Both the position numbers and the translations under genes were made by a program. Source: Evernia prunastri (lineage: Eukaryota; Ascomycota; Lecanoromycetes; Lecanorales; Parmeliaceae). Taken from it: a stretch of 64,000 bases of DNA. Numbering within the stretch: the stretch's first letter is position 1; the number at the start of each line of letters is the position of its first letter. A model generated the notes under the pieces. That model was not told where the DNA came from, ran no database searches, and was given only the letters and a program-made list of their open reading frames with translations. The stretch spans positions 1 to 64,000 of the forward strand of contig NKYR01000021.1 of NCBI GenBank assembly GCA_003184365.1, written 5' to 3'. Shown piece by piece: positions 20,905 to 30,559 of this stretch.

Positions 20905-22575
20905 CTATATTCGCGGTGACCTGAATGTATGTTTGATCTTCTCAATGCGCCTTTTTAACGCATTAGATGGATGCTCATCTAGTTGACTCTGTGGCTCCGG
21001 TATGAAATCACTGACCACGTCGATAGGGTTTCGGGGATGGTAGATTGGTTCCACCGTGATATCTATCATGTAGTATTTGGCTCCACTGTGAATCTGCGGA
21101 TCCGCATTGAGGCGTACTTGATGGTCCCTCAGAACCATCAAAGTTCCCGGTGCTCGTGGGCGAAATGATTCCTGCACCTCTTCCACTCGGTCAATATCCG
21201 AGATCGAGGCGACATTGAAGCCGACTCCAAAGTCCCTGGTCGAACCTAGTAGGATATAAAGTCGTTCGCCGTCATGGCGCTCAAGTACAAGCGTCCCTGC
21301 TATTTGGCTACTTCCATTGATAATTTTGAAGGTGTAGGGTACGCTGGCTGGTGGCCATCGTTGCGAAGGAAGAACCTGCGGAGGCGCTTCGCCGGTCCAA
21401 GATATGGCTTTGATCAGCCTGTAGCCGTCATCTTCCGTGGGCCCACTTCGGATCTGAAAAGCATGTAGCGGATAGACGTCTCGAGGTCCAAGGTTCATTT
21501 CAAAGTTCCGGACGTAGACTGTTTGCATACTGCCTCGGGCTTCGATACTGCAAAGGCTGTGGGGTCTTGCTCTTACATATTGGTGATTACCAGTAAACAC
21601 GCGTCTCAGATAGATGCACAGCTAATTTTCGTACTTGGGCGGCACTGGACAGTGAAGAGCCGCAACGTAGAGGTCTCCCTTGAGCGGACTGAGGTGCAGC
21701 TCAATTCGTAGACCTTTGTTGCTAAGCGAAAATGGGGCGGTGACTCCCCATTCGCTGTAGGGTACGATGCCACCGGATTTAACGAAGTGTGCAGGTGAGC
21801 TTGCAAGCAGCCCGTATTGACTGTCTGCGACTGCTTTGGGATCGATCCATGCGAACAGTGAGTGGTCATCTGAATTTTTTATGATTTCTTCCTGCAGTCT
21901 AATGAAGGCTTTTGCTCCTTCGCCATATAGCAACGGCATGTTCACGTCGAAAAGCCCCATTAGACAGTACGCGATATCTTCTATCCGTGTCGTCTCTCGG
22001 TTGGAAGCCCAAGACATCCTCTTTGCTGTACTTGCAGATCGAAAGGAAGTCTCACGGTTGAGAATACTTGCACTGATGCCGGTAATGGCTGCTATTTCAT
22101 CACATAGAGTGGCTCTGGTCCCGATTTCGATCCATTCGCGGGAGTAAAAGATCATTTCTGGTGGACCTATGAGCTCTTGCAGGGTCCAACCTCGTTTGAA
22201 CCATCTACTATTAGCAAATGCTGCCTTTTTAATCCTAGTACCTAAAGTCGCAGGGACATCTGCGAGATAGGCGTAGCATAATTTCGCTCCGCTGTACCAT
22301 GAATACATTGAGTTGATAGCCTCTGACAATTCAGCGCTGCTGCTTTTGTCTATGCAACAAGTATCAATCCAAACGTAGCCATGTTTTTGGGCGGCGGGTT
22401 GCTGGCAGGAGCGACGAATCTTTCTGTATCCTGCCTTTCCCTCGCCACAACCATTTAGCATGTCTGCGAACGAGACTTCATCATCTCCCCATGTATGAGA
22501 CAGAATCGTGTAAGCTGGGATCTGATTGGCGGCAAAGTCTTTGAGCTGGAGATTTGACGAGTCCAAAAGGCGCAT
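20905..22575 (-). pseudogene. HET-domain (heterokaryon incompatibility) protein with in-frame TAG
   Basis: One continuous reading frame of about 556 codons, interrupted only by a TAG at 21622-21624 and in phase on both sides. The start at 22575 (M-R-L-L-D-S-S) is the usual HET start; an ATG ten codons upstream is also open. Residues 20-130 form the HET domain: I-L-S-H-T-W-G-D-D-E-V-S-F, G-Y-V-W-I-D-T-C-C-I-D-K-S-S-S-A-E-L, then R-W-F-K-R-G-W-T-L-Q-E-L. It continues with the R-I-E-D-I-A-Y-C-L-M-G-L-F-D and M-P-L-L-Y-G-E-G blocks of HET-D/E-type proteins. The segment beyond the TAG (about 230 residues) is the normal C-terminal region. HET proteins trigger death on fusion of unlike strains. With the stop, a 317-residue product keeping the HET domain could still be made. 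Confidence 0.8.
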
Positions 22576-23232
22576 GGCGAAGAACAAGGCTTGATGTCCT
22601 TTCAATTCTCAAAAGATTGGTTATCCGCCAGTTGAAGGACTTTAATCTCACTAAGAGATGCACCTAGACGAGATGTATGCGTAGGTAGATATGCCTTTCA
22701 TAGGTAATCGTAGGGAGTAATGACCAAGGCCTGTCAGCCTGGCTCGATCTAAAAAAATCGCTACTAGCGGCCAAGTCTGCGTCTGTGCATCTGTGCGCCT
22801 GGAGTGGCTGAGTATGCGAAAGGACGCGTCAGCACTGCAAATACTTTAGATCCGAGTTTCTGCCTGGGGCTGAAGACATGCAGGCGTGTGGATCAGTCCC
22901 GAGCGTAAGGATTGCAAAATTCAGAGAGGACTTAAGAAGCTCTGACAATTCATTCATCTTACAAATATCAAGTATACAAGAGTACTACTTTGAAACTTGC
23001 TGATCGAACTGTGAAATCTTAATTTTTGGACTATTCTGGCTTCAGACAACGCTCCTCAGTGATACAGACAGCTGGTGGAATTGACCCCACCCGTCGCAAC
23101 GACGATAAGTGAAACAACATACTTGGAGCCAGAATATCACGGGTTTCTATAGCTCTTTCGAGTGCGATACTGCTAGAGAACGTTGATGCAACCCAGAGGA
23201 GGACGATCACATACTCATTGGCGTCCACCATC
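22576..23232. other. Divergent promoter region between the HET and LITAF genes
   Basis: No supported gene; it carries the upstream regions of the two divergent genes. Confidence 0.4.
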
Positions 23233-23938
23233 ATGGTAGCTACTCACAATGAACTCGTGCAAGGAGAGTGGACACAAGTCACCGCCAAAATTATGGCCGA
23301 TCGGCATCCAAAGGAGAAACCAACTCAGCATCAGATGTCTTCCATCCCAACAGACGACCAAATACAGCCGCAGCCATTGTCGCCAGCGGATTCCATGCAT
23401 GTCTCAGACTCGTAAGTCATCAAAAATTTCTCTCGCTGGCCACGGCTTGAGGTCAAAATTTGGAAAGACATAACTGGAACATCTTTAGGACGAAAGCTTC
23501 GGAAGTAGCCGAACAAGACCCTCCGTCTGTTGACGATCTTACTATCCCCCAAATCGAACCTCCGCTACTCGTTACGCCTCGAGAGCGACTTGGCGAAAGG
23601 CCAGCATACATAGATTGCCCCTTTTGTGAGTCAACGACGCAAACAAGGGTTAAGCAAGAAGACTCAACCACTACAAAATACGTTACCTAAATACCTACTG
23701 TATGATTTGTTGGCCTTTCAGTATATAGTCCGCTGACGACATCCCAAGACTAACAGGAGCCATTTGCTGCTTGCTAGGAGGACTTTGTTGCGCATTCATC
23801 CCGTGTTGGTTTAGTTGGTTCCAAGATACAGATCATTACTGTTCCAACTGCAATCATCGAGTTGCGCACAAGCCGCATGACGGTCCCGTCAATGTGATTT
23901 CTCCGTCTCCAAGGCCACAGGTTCCGACGATCTATTGA
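23233..23938 (+). CDS. LITAF-domain zinc-binding membrane-associated protein, three exons
   Basis: Exons are 23233-23411, 23489-23681 and 23729-23938 (193 aa). The first intron is canonical (GTAAGT...TTTAG); the second, GTTACC...TATAG, is inferred from frame and family alignment. Residues 1-90 are Gln/Pro-rich and disordered. The LITAF domain spans about 105-180: Y-I-D-C-P-F-C, a hydrophobic Cys-rich stretch (A-I-C-C-L-L-G-G-L-C-C-A-F-I-P-C-W-F) and D-H-Y-C-S-N-C-N-H-R-V. In this family two CxxC knuckles bind one zinc, and the hydrophobic loop sits in the cytosolic face of endosomal or plasma membranes. The gene is divergent from the HET pseudogene and looks like an ordinary intact gene. Confidence 0.8.
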
Positions 23939-24048
23939 AAAGCGACCGGAGGTGTAGGTGACTCTTGGCTGTTGATGAGCCGTTCTGGAGATAGATTAGA
24001 GCAACGCGCTGTGAGTGAATAGCTAGTCGAGCGAGTCAAATATATTTA

Positions 24049-24462
24049 GGCCCGGTTCTGCAACCACATATTTTGAAAATATGCCAGCATATTTTCACTT
24101 ACTCAGCCAAACTGCAGTTTGAAAATATCCAAAACAAGGTCTGAGCTTGTTTTGGGCCAAATTGAACGCTAAGCAAAGGCGATATCTGGATAAAATATCT
24201 ACAGAGATTGACTTCTCAACGTGTAAAACAATTACAATTTTGCGCTATTCTATCAACTGAGTATATAGACTTCTTACTCTTGAACGACGGAACGTACTCT
24301 TTCAAATATTTTTATTCTTTGTGATGGTGCTTTTATTTTCGGGGCTTGAAGCCAGACTTTAGGGTCACTTACGACAGCCTTAAGCCATATTTTCATGTGC
24401 CAAGAGATTTGAAAATATGTTGGAATATTTCAGGAAGCTTCTAGTGAGCGCGGAACCGGACC
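24049..24462. mobile_element. Candidate MITE with 13-base imperfect TIRs
   Basis: The ends are GGCCCGGTTCTGC and the inverted GGTCCGGTTCCGC (11 of 13 matching). The interior is AT-rich, has no coding capacity and repeats the sub-terminal motif TTGAAAATATG/CATATTTTCAA near both ends. I could not see a clear target-site duplication. Confidence 0.5.
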
Positions 24463-24580
24463 GCTGCCAAGCCGATTCTGAAGTAGGTAGGTACAATAGG
24501 CAACATAGCCAAAATATCACAAATCTGCCCCAACCTCACCAAGGCTAATCAGAAGGGCCTGACAGCCCAGTGAGTTGACA

Positions 24581-25036
24581 ATGGCCAGCTCAACGGAGTC
24601 AAGGACTGCCGAACTCCTTCACATCCAAATGTACTGGGCCAACATGCGAAGGAATAGCCCCATCTACGACTTCCTACTCTCCGACATCTCGCTCGTCTCC
24701 GCATCCAAAGGCCTGTTTACCGCCAGGCTTGACGTCAAACCGTGTCACCTCAATTCCAAGGGCACCTTACATGGAGCCGTCTCCTCCTGTTTGACCGACT
24801 GGGCCGGAGGTCTGGCAATCGCGACTCATGGCCGTGAGAAAACGGGTGTCTCGACCGACATCCACACTACGTTCATCTCCACTGCCAAAGAGGGCGACGT
24901 GCTTGAGATTGAAGGCCGGGCTAACAAGGTCGGAGGGACGCTGGCGTTTACGTCTGTGGAGATTCGGAAAGTTGGGGAGGATGGTGGTAGTGGTGTCGTT
25001 GCTATGGGCTCGCATACTAAGTATGTGAAGGTATGA
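24581..25036 (+). CDS. Acyl-CoA thioesterase, hotdog fold (4HBT; ACOT13/THEM2-like)
   Basis: Single exon, ATG at 24581, 151 aa, the usual length for the family. The catalytic block N58-S-K-G-T-L-H-G65-x7-D73 has the Asn-Gly-Asp spacing (7 and 8) of human THEM2, where the Asp/Asn pair hydrolyses medium- and long-chain acyl-CoA. The hydrophobic helix after the H-G and the strand S-T-D-I-H-T-T-F complete the hotdog pattern. There is no clear targeting peptide; related fungal proteins are mitochondrial or cytosolic. It is convergent with the RING gene and appears intact. Confidence 0.85.
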   Translation: MASSTESRTAELLHIQMYWANMRRNSPIYDFLLSDISLVSASKGLFTARLDVKPCHLNSKGTLHGAVSSCLTDWAGGLAIATHGREKTGVSTDIHTTFISTAKEGDVLEIEGRANKVGGTLAFTSVEIRKVGEDGGSGVVAMGSHTKYVKV

Positions 25037-25322
25037 GAGGACGGACTATGTACTTGTACTGCTCTTGCGGTCGGGATTGGAACCAAGAGGGTCGAGGGAA
25101 AGACCGCATTCTTCTTTGCGTCTGACGTATGATATCGATTGCGTTAGACTTCACTCGGATTGCGGATATCGAGCTCCATTCTAGCTTTAGATGCCTGGCG
25201 GAGCGAAAGCGATGACGCTCTGGCAATTTGAATGGGAACAGAACGGTTTTTATGTCCAAACACTAAGTCTACACTGCGCTAAAGCTCCCATCACATCGTT
25301 GTTCTCATAATGCTTAGCGCAA

Positions 25323-26175
25323 TCAGCTCGGAGGCGGTCTCAGCCGACCTGATTGGAGCCATTCAGTCCACGGTCCTCCAACGGCAGCCGCTCGCTGCTC
25401 GGCTGTCACGCCCTCAGAGTCTGTCAACGAGCGTATATCGGCTTTCCCGCTCTGATCCTCTCTCTGCATTCCAAAATCCTGTGCAGCCTCGAGAACCGCT
25501 GACGGAAATTGGTCTAGCTTCAGAGTCGAAGCGAGAAACAGAAGGAGCCATGCCACTTCCACTCTGTGATTCTGGACAGCACTGTGTAGGCCTGAACCCA
25601 GCGAGCCAATTTGATCTTGATACCTCAAGACATCTATACGATGTCCTGCATCTTGGCCGAGATTCTCTTCATCCTCTTCCCCGTCGCCTCCATCATTGAG
25701 GAGGTCAACTATCGCCTCAACATCGCCCTCGCCGCAGAATTCTAGAAAAGCTCGACACCTCCTCTCCTCGGGGTAAGCTTTTAAGTAACTTTCTTCGGTA
25801 AGGATTGGAAGTATGTCAAGCCTCTCCTGAAGGCCTCCTTCATTCTTGAGGTTGGATAGTAACTGTTGTTCCCCCGAGGCTGTAGTCGTTATGAGGTTCC
25901 TTCCGCAATTGGGGCATTCGGACATGGAATAGGAGTCGAGGAGGCATTGCCTACATAATTGGAACATTAGCAATAGGCTTATCCGTCTCCAATGGAGTAG
26001 GTAAGATAAGATGAACAGACCAATGGAAGTGGCACCCACATTGTAATTGCACATCATCGTCAACGTAGGTGCCAGTGTTCGCACTGGCTGAGCCTCCCAT
26101 CGATTCGTCTTCATCTTCCTCGTCAGGCTCAATGTACAAGGTCAAGGGTTTGTGACAAGCCACGCACGTTGCCAT
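25323..26175 (-). CDS. RING-type zinc finger protein with degenerate ankyrin-like region
   Basis: Exons are 26175-26021 and 25950-25323 (260 aa). The splice is in frame although the donor (GTCTGT) is weak; it joins C-G-C-H-F-H-W to Q-C-L-L-D-S-Y and so restores a RING-like ligand order: C-V-A-C at residues 4-7, C-x-C-x-x-H, C-L-L, C-P-N-C. An acidic insert (about 20-30) lies within the finger. Residues 120-220 show helical pairs with ankyrin-like spacing (F-C-G-E-G-D-V-E-A-I-V-D-L-L and H-S-A-V-Q-N-H-R-V-E-V-A-W-L-L). It may be an E3 ubiquitin ligase, but no partner is evident. It starts 50-180 bases from the divergent PXA-PX gene, so the two share a promoter region. Confidence 0.7.
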
Positions 26176-26351
26176 TGCCGCTACTCGCGAGTCTGCAATT
26201 GAACAAGGGTTGAGAACGCATTTTGATGGACCGCGGAACACTTTCCGTCATTTCCTCAGCCCTAGCGCAGCAACCCTCCTTCCCAAATTTGACAGCTGTT
26301 TGTAAACATCGAGAAGAAACATCTCAACAGCACAATGATCTTGAGGCGCCA

Positions 26352-29300
26352 ATGGATACTACTGGCTCCGTCGACAATACTCGAGCTTCCAAGGCTTTAC
26401 AGGAGAAGGATACCTCAGAGCGCATAGCAATCCAGGCCCGAGATCTGACGACCCGTGCCCTGGAATTTCTTTCCAACGCTAGCAATGAAACACTTGGGGC
26501 ATGCATCATTGGTCTTGGGGCTGTTACGTGGTTGTTGCTGGGGAGAGTGGGACTTGTTCTGATAGGTATTGTTGGAGGAGTGGTATTACATGCTACGTGG
26601 GAAGGGGATATCCAGAGTAATGTGAACGACGAAGCCAGAGCAGTGGAAGCCCGTAAGAGGAGGGAGAAGGGTCTCGATATTGCTATGAGGGTATTGGATT
26701 GGAAGCAGAAATCAGAAGGGAGCCGTCAATTTGACGGAGTGCGGGATACCCCAGTTGCCGCACCCTCACAGAAGGAGCTGGATTTTGCCGGCTTGCCACC
26801 CGAGACGAAGGACGCTTTGACCAATCTGGTTGACACCATTATACGGGATTATGTAAATTGGTGGTATTCGCCGGTCCTTCCTCTGGAGAACGCGTTCCCA
26901 CTCGCCTGCCGGCAGACGTTGACCGGTTTTCTGCTGGCGGTATCAAACCACTTATCTCGTAAGCGGCCCGCGGACACGTTCCTAGAATTCGTGACAAACT
27001 CTTCATCGATTGTAATCGTCTTCCTTAGCGAGCTTTCGAGTGCGCTCAAGTCTCCGACAGCGTCTAGCAGTGCGGCAGAATCTGTACGCCGCTACCTGGA
27101 GGACAACCCCAGCAGCAGCCTTGCAAACGTACTAGATGTCGAACAGCAAAACAAGAAACTTAAAGCAGTGGCTCAGGATATATTACACACGTTTTTGGAC
27201 CGAAAGGTGTACGATTGTGAACCGGTGTCGGTGTTCCTGCGGGAGATTCTAGCCAGTGTGATCCTTGACATGACAGTGACGAGCTGTTCAAGACCAGAGT
27301 TTATCAATGAATGGATCATTTACGGTCTTGAGGCAGGCGATACTGAGATTCTCCAAGCTATAGATGCAGGAGTTGGAGGAGCTACAGCCAATGGAGATGT
27401 CCAAGGCGCCGTTCAAGCAGCGAGAAACGAATTACCTACCAGCCAAGTCACCTCTACCGAGTCGTCCGGTGCTCAGACGCAAGCCAATACTGCGCACAAA
27501 AGAACACTTAGCAGAGCCGAAGAAGCTATGGACGAAGCCATGCGAGAGGCGCAAAGGCTCAGCGACCTGATTGCTGCAGAGGACGTCAAAAATCAGCAAA
27601 CTTCTGAAGAGTCTTTGTCTTCTGGGGAGACCACCGATGCTATCGCAACGCCCACATCTTCACGTGACGATCTCTCAGCAATGGCCAGCAGCTTTCCAGC
27701 ACTAGCTGTTGACGAGACAGCAAGGGATTTCCAATCCAAGGTCTCGGGATCAGCCCCCAGCTTCACCACTTTTGATCAAATCATATCCTCGCAGCAGCCG
27801 ACTGCTCTTAAGAGCTCAGATCCGTCGTCATACGAAGTTCCTCCATTGACGTTGTACAATGCTAGTGTCTCAATCTTTGACGATTCTGTACCTGGAGAGA
27901 AAGGTAACTTACGATCGAAGCCTACAGCCGAATACCTATTGCAGATCGAACCTGCAACATCTCAGCATCCAGGTTGGATGATTGCACGTATTTATTCGGA
28001 CTTCGAGACTCTGCACGAGGTCTTACGGCGCATATCTGTAATTTCTGGAGTTGCCGCTTTTGCAGAAAAACATCCAACTGTGCCGGCATGGAAGAATAAG
28101 ACAAAAGCTACTTTGCGTTCTGAGCTGGAACTCTACCTTCGCAGTGCTTTATCGTTCCAGCGATTGGCGGAAAGCGAAGGCATGAAGCGGTTTTTGGAAA
28201 AGGATCAGGGTCTCGGACGATCATCTCCCACCGCGAAGCAGGGCGGCTTCGGTTTCCCAAGTCCAGTAGCATTCGAGACAATGGGCAAAGGCATGCTTGA
28301 TGTGCTCGCCAGCGCCCCTAAAGGAGCCGCTGGTGGCGGCAAAGCTTTGTTGGGCGGTGTCACTGGCGTCTTGGGGGGTGTAGGTTCTCTTGGGCAAAGA
28401 AAGCAGATTTCGAAGAGCCAAGTGCCGCGGGCAGTGAATGAGTCCTCCCCAGCGTTGCCACAGTCAGACAGTGATAGATCAGCAAGACCAAACTTCGTAC
28501 AGGAACGAGAATCACAGGAAAGTTCACATCCCTCGATCAACGCCCAAACGGAAAATATCAAACCTCCTCCTTTGCCCCGTCGACACAGCCAGTCGGCACC
28601 TGACCATCGAAAAGACCTTAAAGCCGCCAGTGCCCATCTAGAAGACCAGGCACCATTGGAAGCGGCTTCCAAAGACGACATTCCAGCCTTGTCACAGCGG
28701 ACTGAGCAGGATGAACTCCACCTACCACCTCCGCCTAGCGAGATAGCCGACGACTATAACTTTTCCCAAGGATCACCGCGGCCATCAGTCTCCAATGATG
28801 ACAGCAGCACCCTCCGTACTTCCATAAGCACCGCTCCTACCACGCAGGATTCACCATCTCGGAAAAGTACGCTGTCTTCCATCACCCCAGGCGAGCCACC
28901 CGCTCCAACTACAAAACAGCCGCCGGCCAATCGGATTGCGCCTCCACCCTTGACTAGCCAGGAAACGAGCATTGCCGTAGAGCTCTTTTTCGCCACAATC
29001 AACGAGCTCTACGCTCTTTCCTCCGCATGGACTCTCCGCCTCACTCTCCTAAATGCTGCGAAATCTTTCCTCCTCCGCCCCGGTAACCCCAACCTTGAAG
29101 CCATTCGAGTGTTGCTCCAAAACACCGTTATCGACGCCAATACATCCGACAGTGGCATAGCCACTCATCTGATCAAACTACGAGAAAACGCGTTACCGAC
29201 AGAGGAAGAGCTTAAAGCGTGGCCGGCGCCACCTAGTGCTGAGGTAAGAGAACATATGAGAGTAAAGGCCAGAAAGCTGCTGGTGGAGAAAGGCATGCCG

Positions 29301-29441
29301 CAAGCCTTGACCAGCGTTATGGGGGCAGCGGCCAGTGGAGAAGCATTGGGCAGGGTCTTCGATTGCTTGCAGGTCCCTGAAGTGGCGAGGGGTCTCGTAT
29401 TTGCATTAGTATTGCAAGGAGTCCGGGCTGTAACACAGTGA
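26352..29441 (+). CDS. PXA-PX-nexin C sorting-nexin-like membrane protein
   Basis: Intronless frame, 1029 aa from the ATG at 26352; an upstream in-frame ATG at 26226 would add 42 low-complexity residues and sits very close to the divergent gene. Order: one or two membrane segments near residues 47-82 (G-A-V-T-W-L-L-L-G and V-L-I-G-I-V-G-G-V-V-L), a PXA domain about 150-335 (W-W-Y-S-P-V and L-S-R-K-R-P-A-D-T-F), an acidic/Ser-rich linker, a PX domain about 500-620 (R-I-Y-S-D-F-E-T-L, E-L-E-L-Y-L-R), a long disordered Ser/Pro region, and a nexin C-terminal domain about 870-1010. There is no RGS domain between PXA and PX, unlike Mdm1/SNX13. The family tethers the ER to the vacuole or endosome and binds phosphoinositides or lipid droplets. 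Intact. Confidence 0.85.
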   Translation: MDTTGSVDNTRASKALQEKDTSERIAIQARDLTTRALEFLSNASNETLGACIIGLGAVTWLLLGRVGLVLIGIVGGVVLHATWEGDIQSNVNDEARAVEARKRREKGLDIAMRVLDWKQKSEGSRQFDGVRDTPVAAPSQKELDFAGLPPETKDALTNLVDTIIRDYVNWWYSPVLPLENAFPLACRQTLTGFLLAVSNHLSRKRPADTFLEFVTNSSSIVIVFLSELSSALKSPTASSSAAESVRRYLEDNPSSSLANVLDVEQQNKKLKAVAQDILHTFLDRKVYDCEPVSVFLREILASVILDMTVTSCSRPEFINEWIIYGLEAGDTEILQAIDAGVGGATANGDVQGAVQAARNELPTSQVTSTESSGAQTQANTAHKRTLSRAEEAMDEAMREAQRLSDLIAAEDVKNQQTSEESLSSGETTDAIATPTSSRDDLSAMASSFPALAVDETARDFQSKVSGSAPSFTTFDQIISSQQPTALKSSDPSSYEVPPLTLYNASVSIFDDSVPGEKGNLRSKPTAEYLLQIEPATSQHPGWMIARIYSDFETLHEVLRRISVISGVAAFAEKHPTVPAWKNKTKATLRSELELYLRSALSFQRLAESEGMKRFLEKDQGLGRSSPTAKQGGFGFPSPVAFETMGKGMLDVLASAPKGAAGGGKALLGGVTGVLGGVGSLGQRKQISKSQVPRAVNESSPALPQSDSDRSARPNFVQERESQESSHPSINAQTENIKPPPLPRRHSQSAPDHRKDLKAASAHLEDQAPLEAASKDDIPALSQRTEQDELHLPPPPSEIADDYNFSQGSPRPSVSNDDSSTLRTSISTAPTTQDSPSRKSTLSSITPGEPPAPTTKQPPANRIAPPPLTSQETSIAVELFFATINELYALSSAWTLRLTLLNAAKSFLLRPGNPNLEAIRVLLQNTVIDANTSDSGIATHLIKLRENALPTEEELKAWPAPPSAEVREHMRVKARKLLVEKGMPQALTSVMGAAASGEALGRVFDCLQVPEVARGLVFALVLQGVRAVTQ

Positions 29442-30559
29442 TTACTATCGTTTGAGGTGCATAGTTGGCGGCGTATCGATTACATATAGAGAGGTTTAAG
29501 CACCGCGTACGGGCGTGAGATAGAGAGGTGTGAACGCGTTGTGACCCTTGGTTCTTTCGTCCAACAGTCTGTGTCTAGCGTATCGCTTTCCTGTTCAATC
29601 AATTTATCAGAGTCTCTCTTTCCCCTCCCCCTCTTCCACCCCTCACCCCTCTCTCGTTCCTTCTCTGTAGCACTTTTCGATCACTGCGTAGAATGAATCA
29701 GGCTAAGAAAGGATGAAGACTCCTCTGCGAGCGATGGCACGGGCAGTGATTGCTGGTCAGGTGCTGATTCTTGATACCACCATACAATCACAACTGCTGG
29801 GGATGTCTATAACCTCGGACCTTGTAGTGTCGCACGCGTCCAATGTTTAGCGGGATGCAGAGTGAGTACAACTGTGCGCTCACTCCCAGGCGTCGTCTGA
29901 ATAAGATCGTATAGTAGGGCTGTAAGACTGTTACCGCTTGAACCAGCCAATGTATTCCTTGTTGCTTATAAGCCTCTCTACTCCCGTCACACAGAATCGA
30001 TAACGACAAATGCGAACGCGGGCGGGCTAGACAGACTGCCCGCCATCTACTACACGAATGTAGGCTGTTTGCAAAGCAAAGCAAAGGTGTAGGCTTTGGG
30101 CAGCGGAAAGGAGGAAGGTGCAAGGGGGGGTGATAACTCGAAGATATGTTAACAACACCTCGCTACGCCTCCATAGCGACGAATTTCATGTGGAACACTG
30201 GGCTCATTGGGCAATTTCGAGCCCTCGATGAAGAACAACAAGAAGGGTTCGTAGAGACATGATATCAACAAGCAGAACGCGATCGCGATGTGAGGGCCCC
30301 AGCGTAGTAGGGTACCCCCCCACAAGGATGTATGCAAGGTGACAGCAAGTGGATCCACACCGATGTGTATAGCCTCACTTTTTGCTAGTGGGGCATTATG
30401 ATTGGCTGGATTGACTGGTAGAAGGTTTATGTAATCTCGCATAGTTGGGCCACTAAGGGACTACCTTCAGGGTAGTATGACATAATCAATCAATCAATCA
30501 ATCCCGTCACACAGAAGCACTCTATCCACTTCTCAGCCATCATCACTTCTAAACGCTTC
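29442..30559. other. Intergenic between PXA-PX and amidase genes
   Basis: Contains a C/T-rich tract (about 29610-29670) and a short (AATC)5 array at 30484-30503. Two minus-strand frames (29788-30123 and 30149-30442) lack any motif and I do not call them. Confidence 0.4.

Noticed and set aside
29788..30442. Two minus-strand frames between PXA-PX and amidase genes
   Set aside because: No motifs, Cys/His/Pro-rich chance composition and no splice signals linking them.
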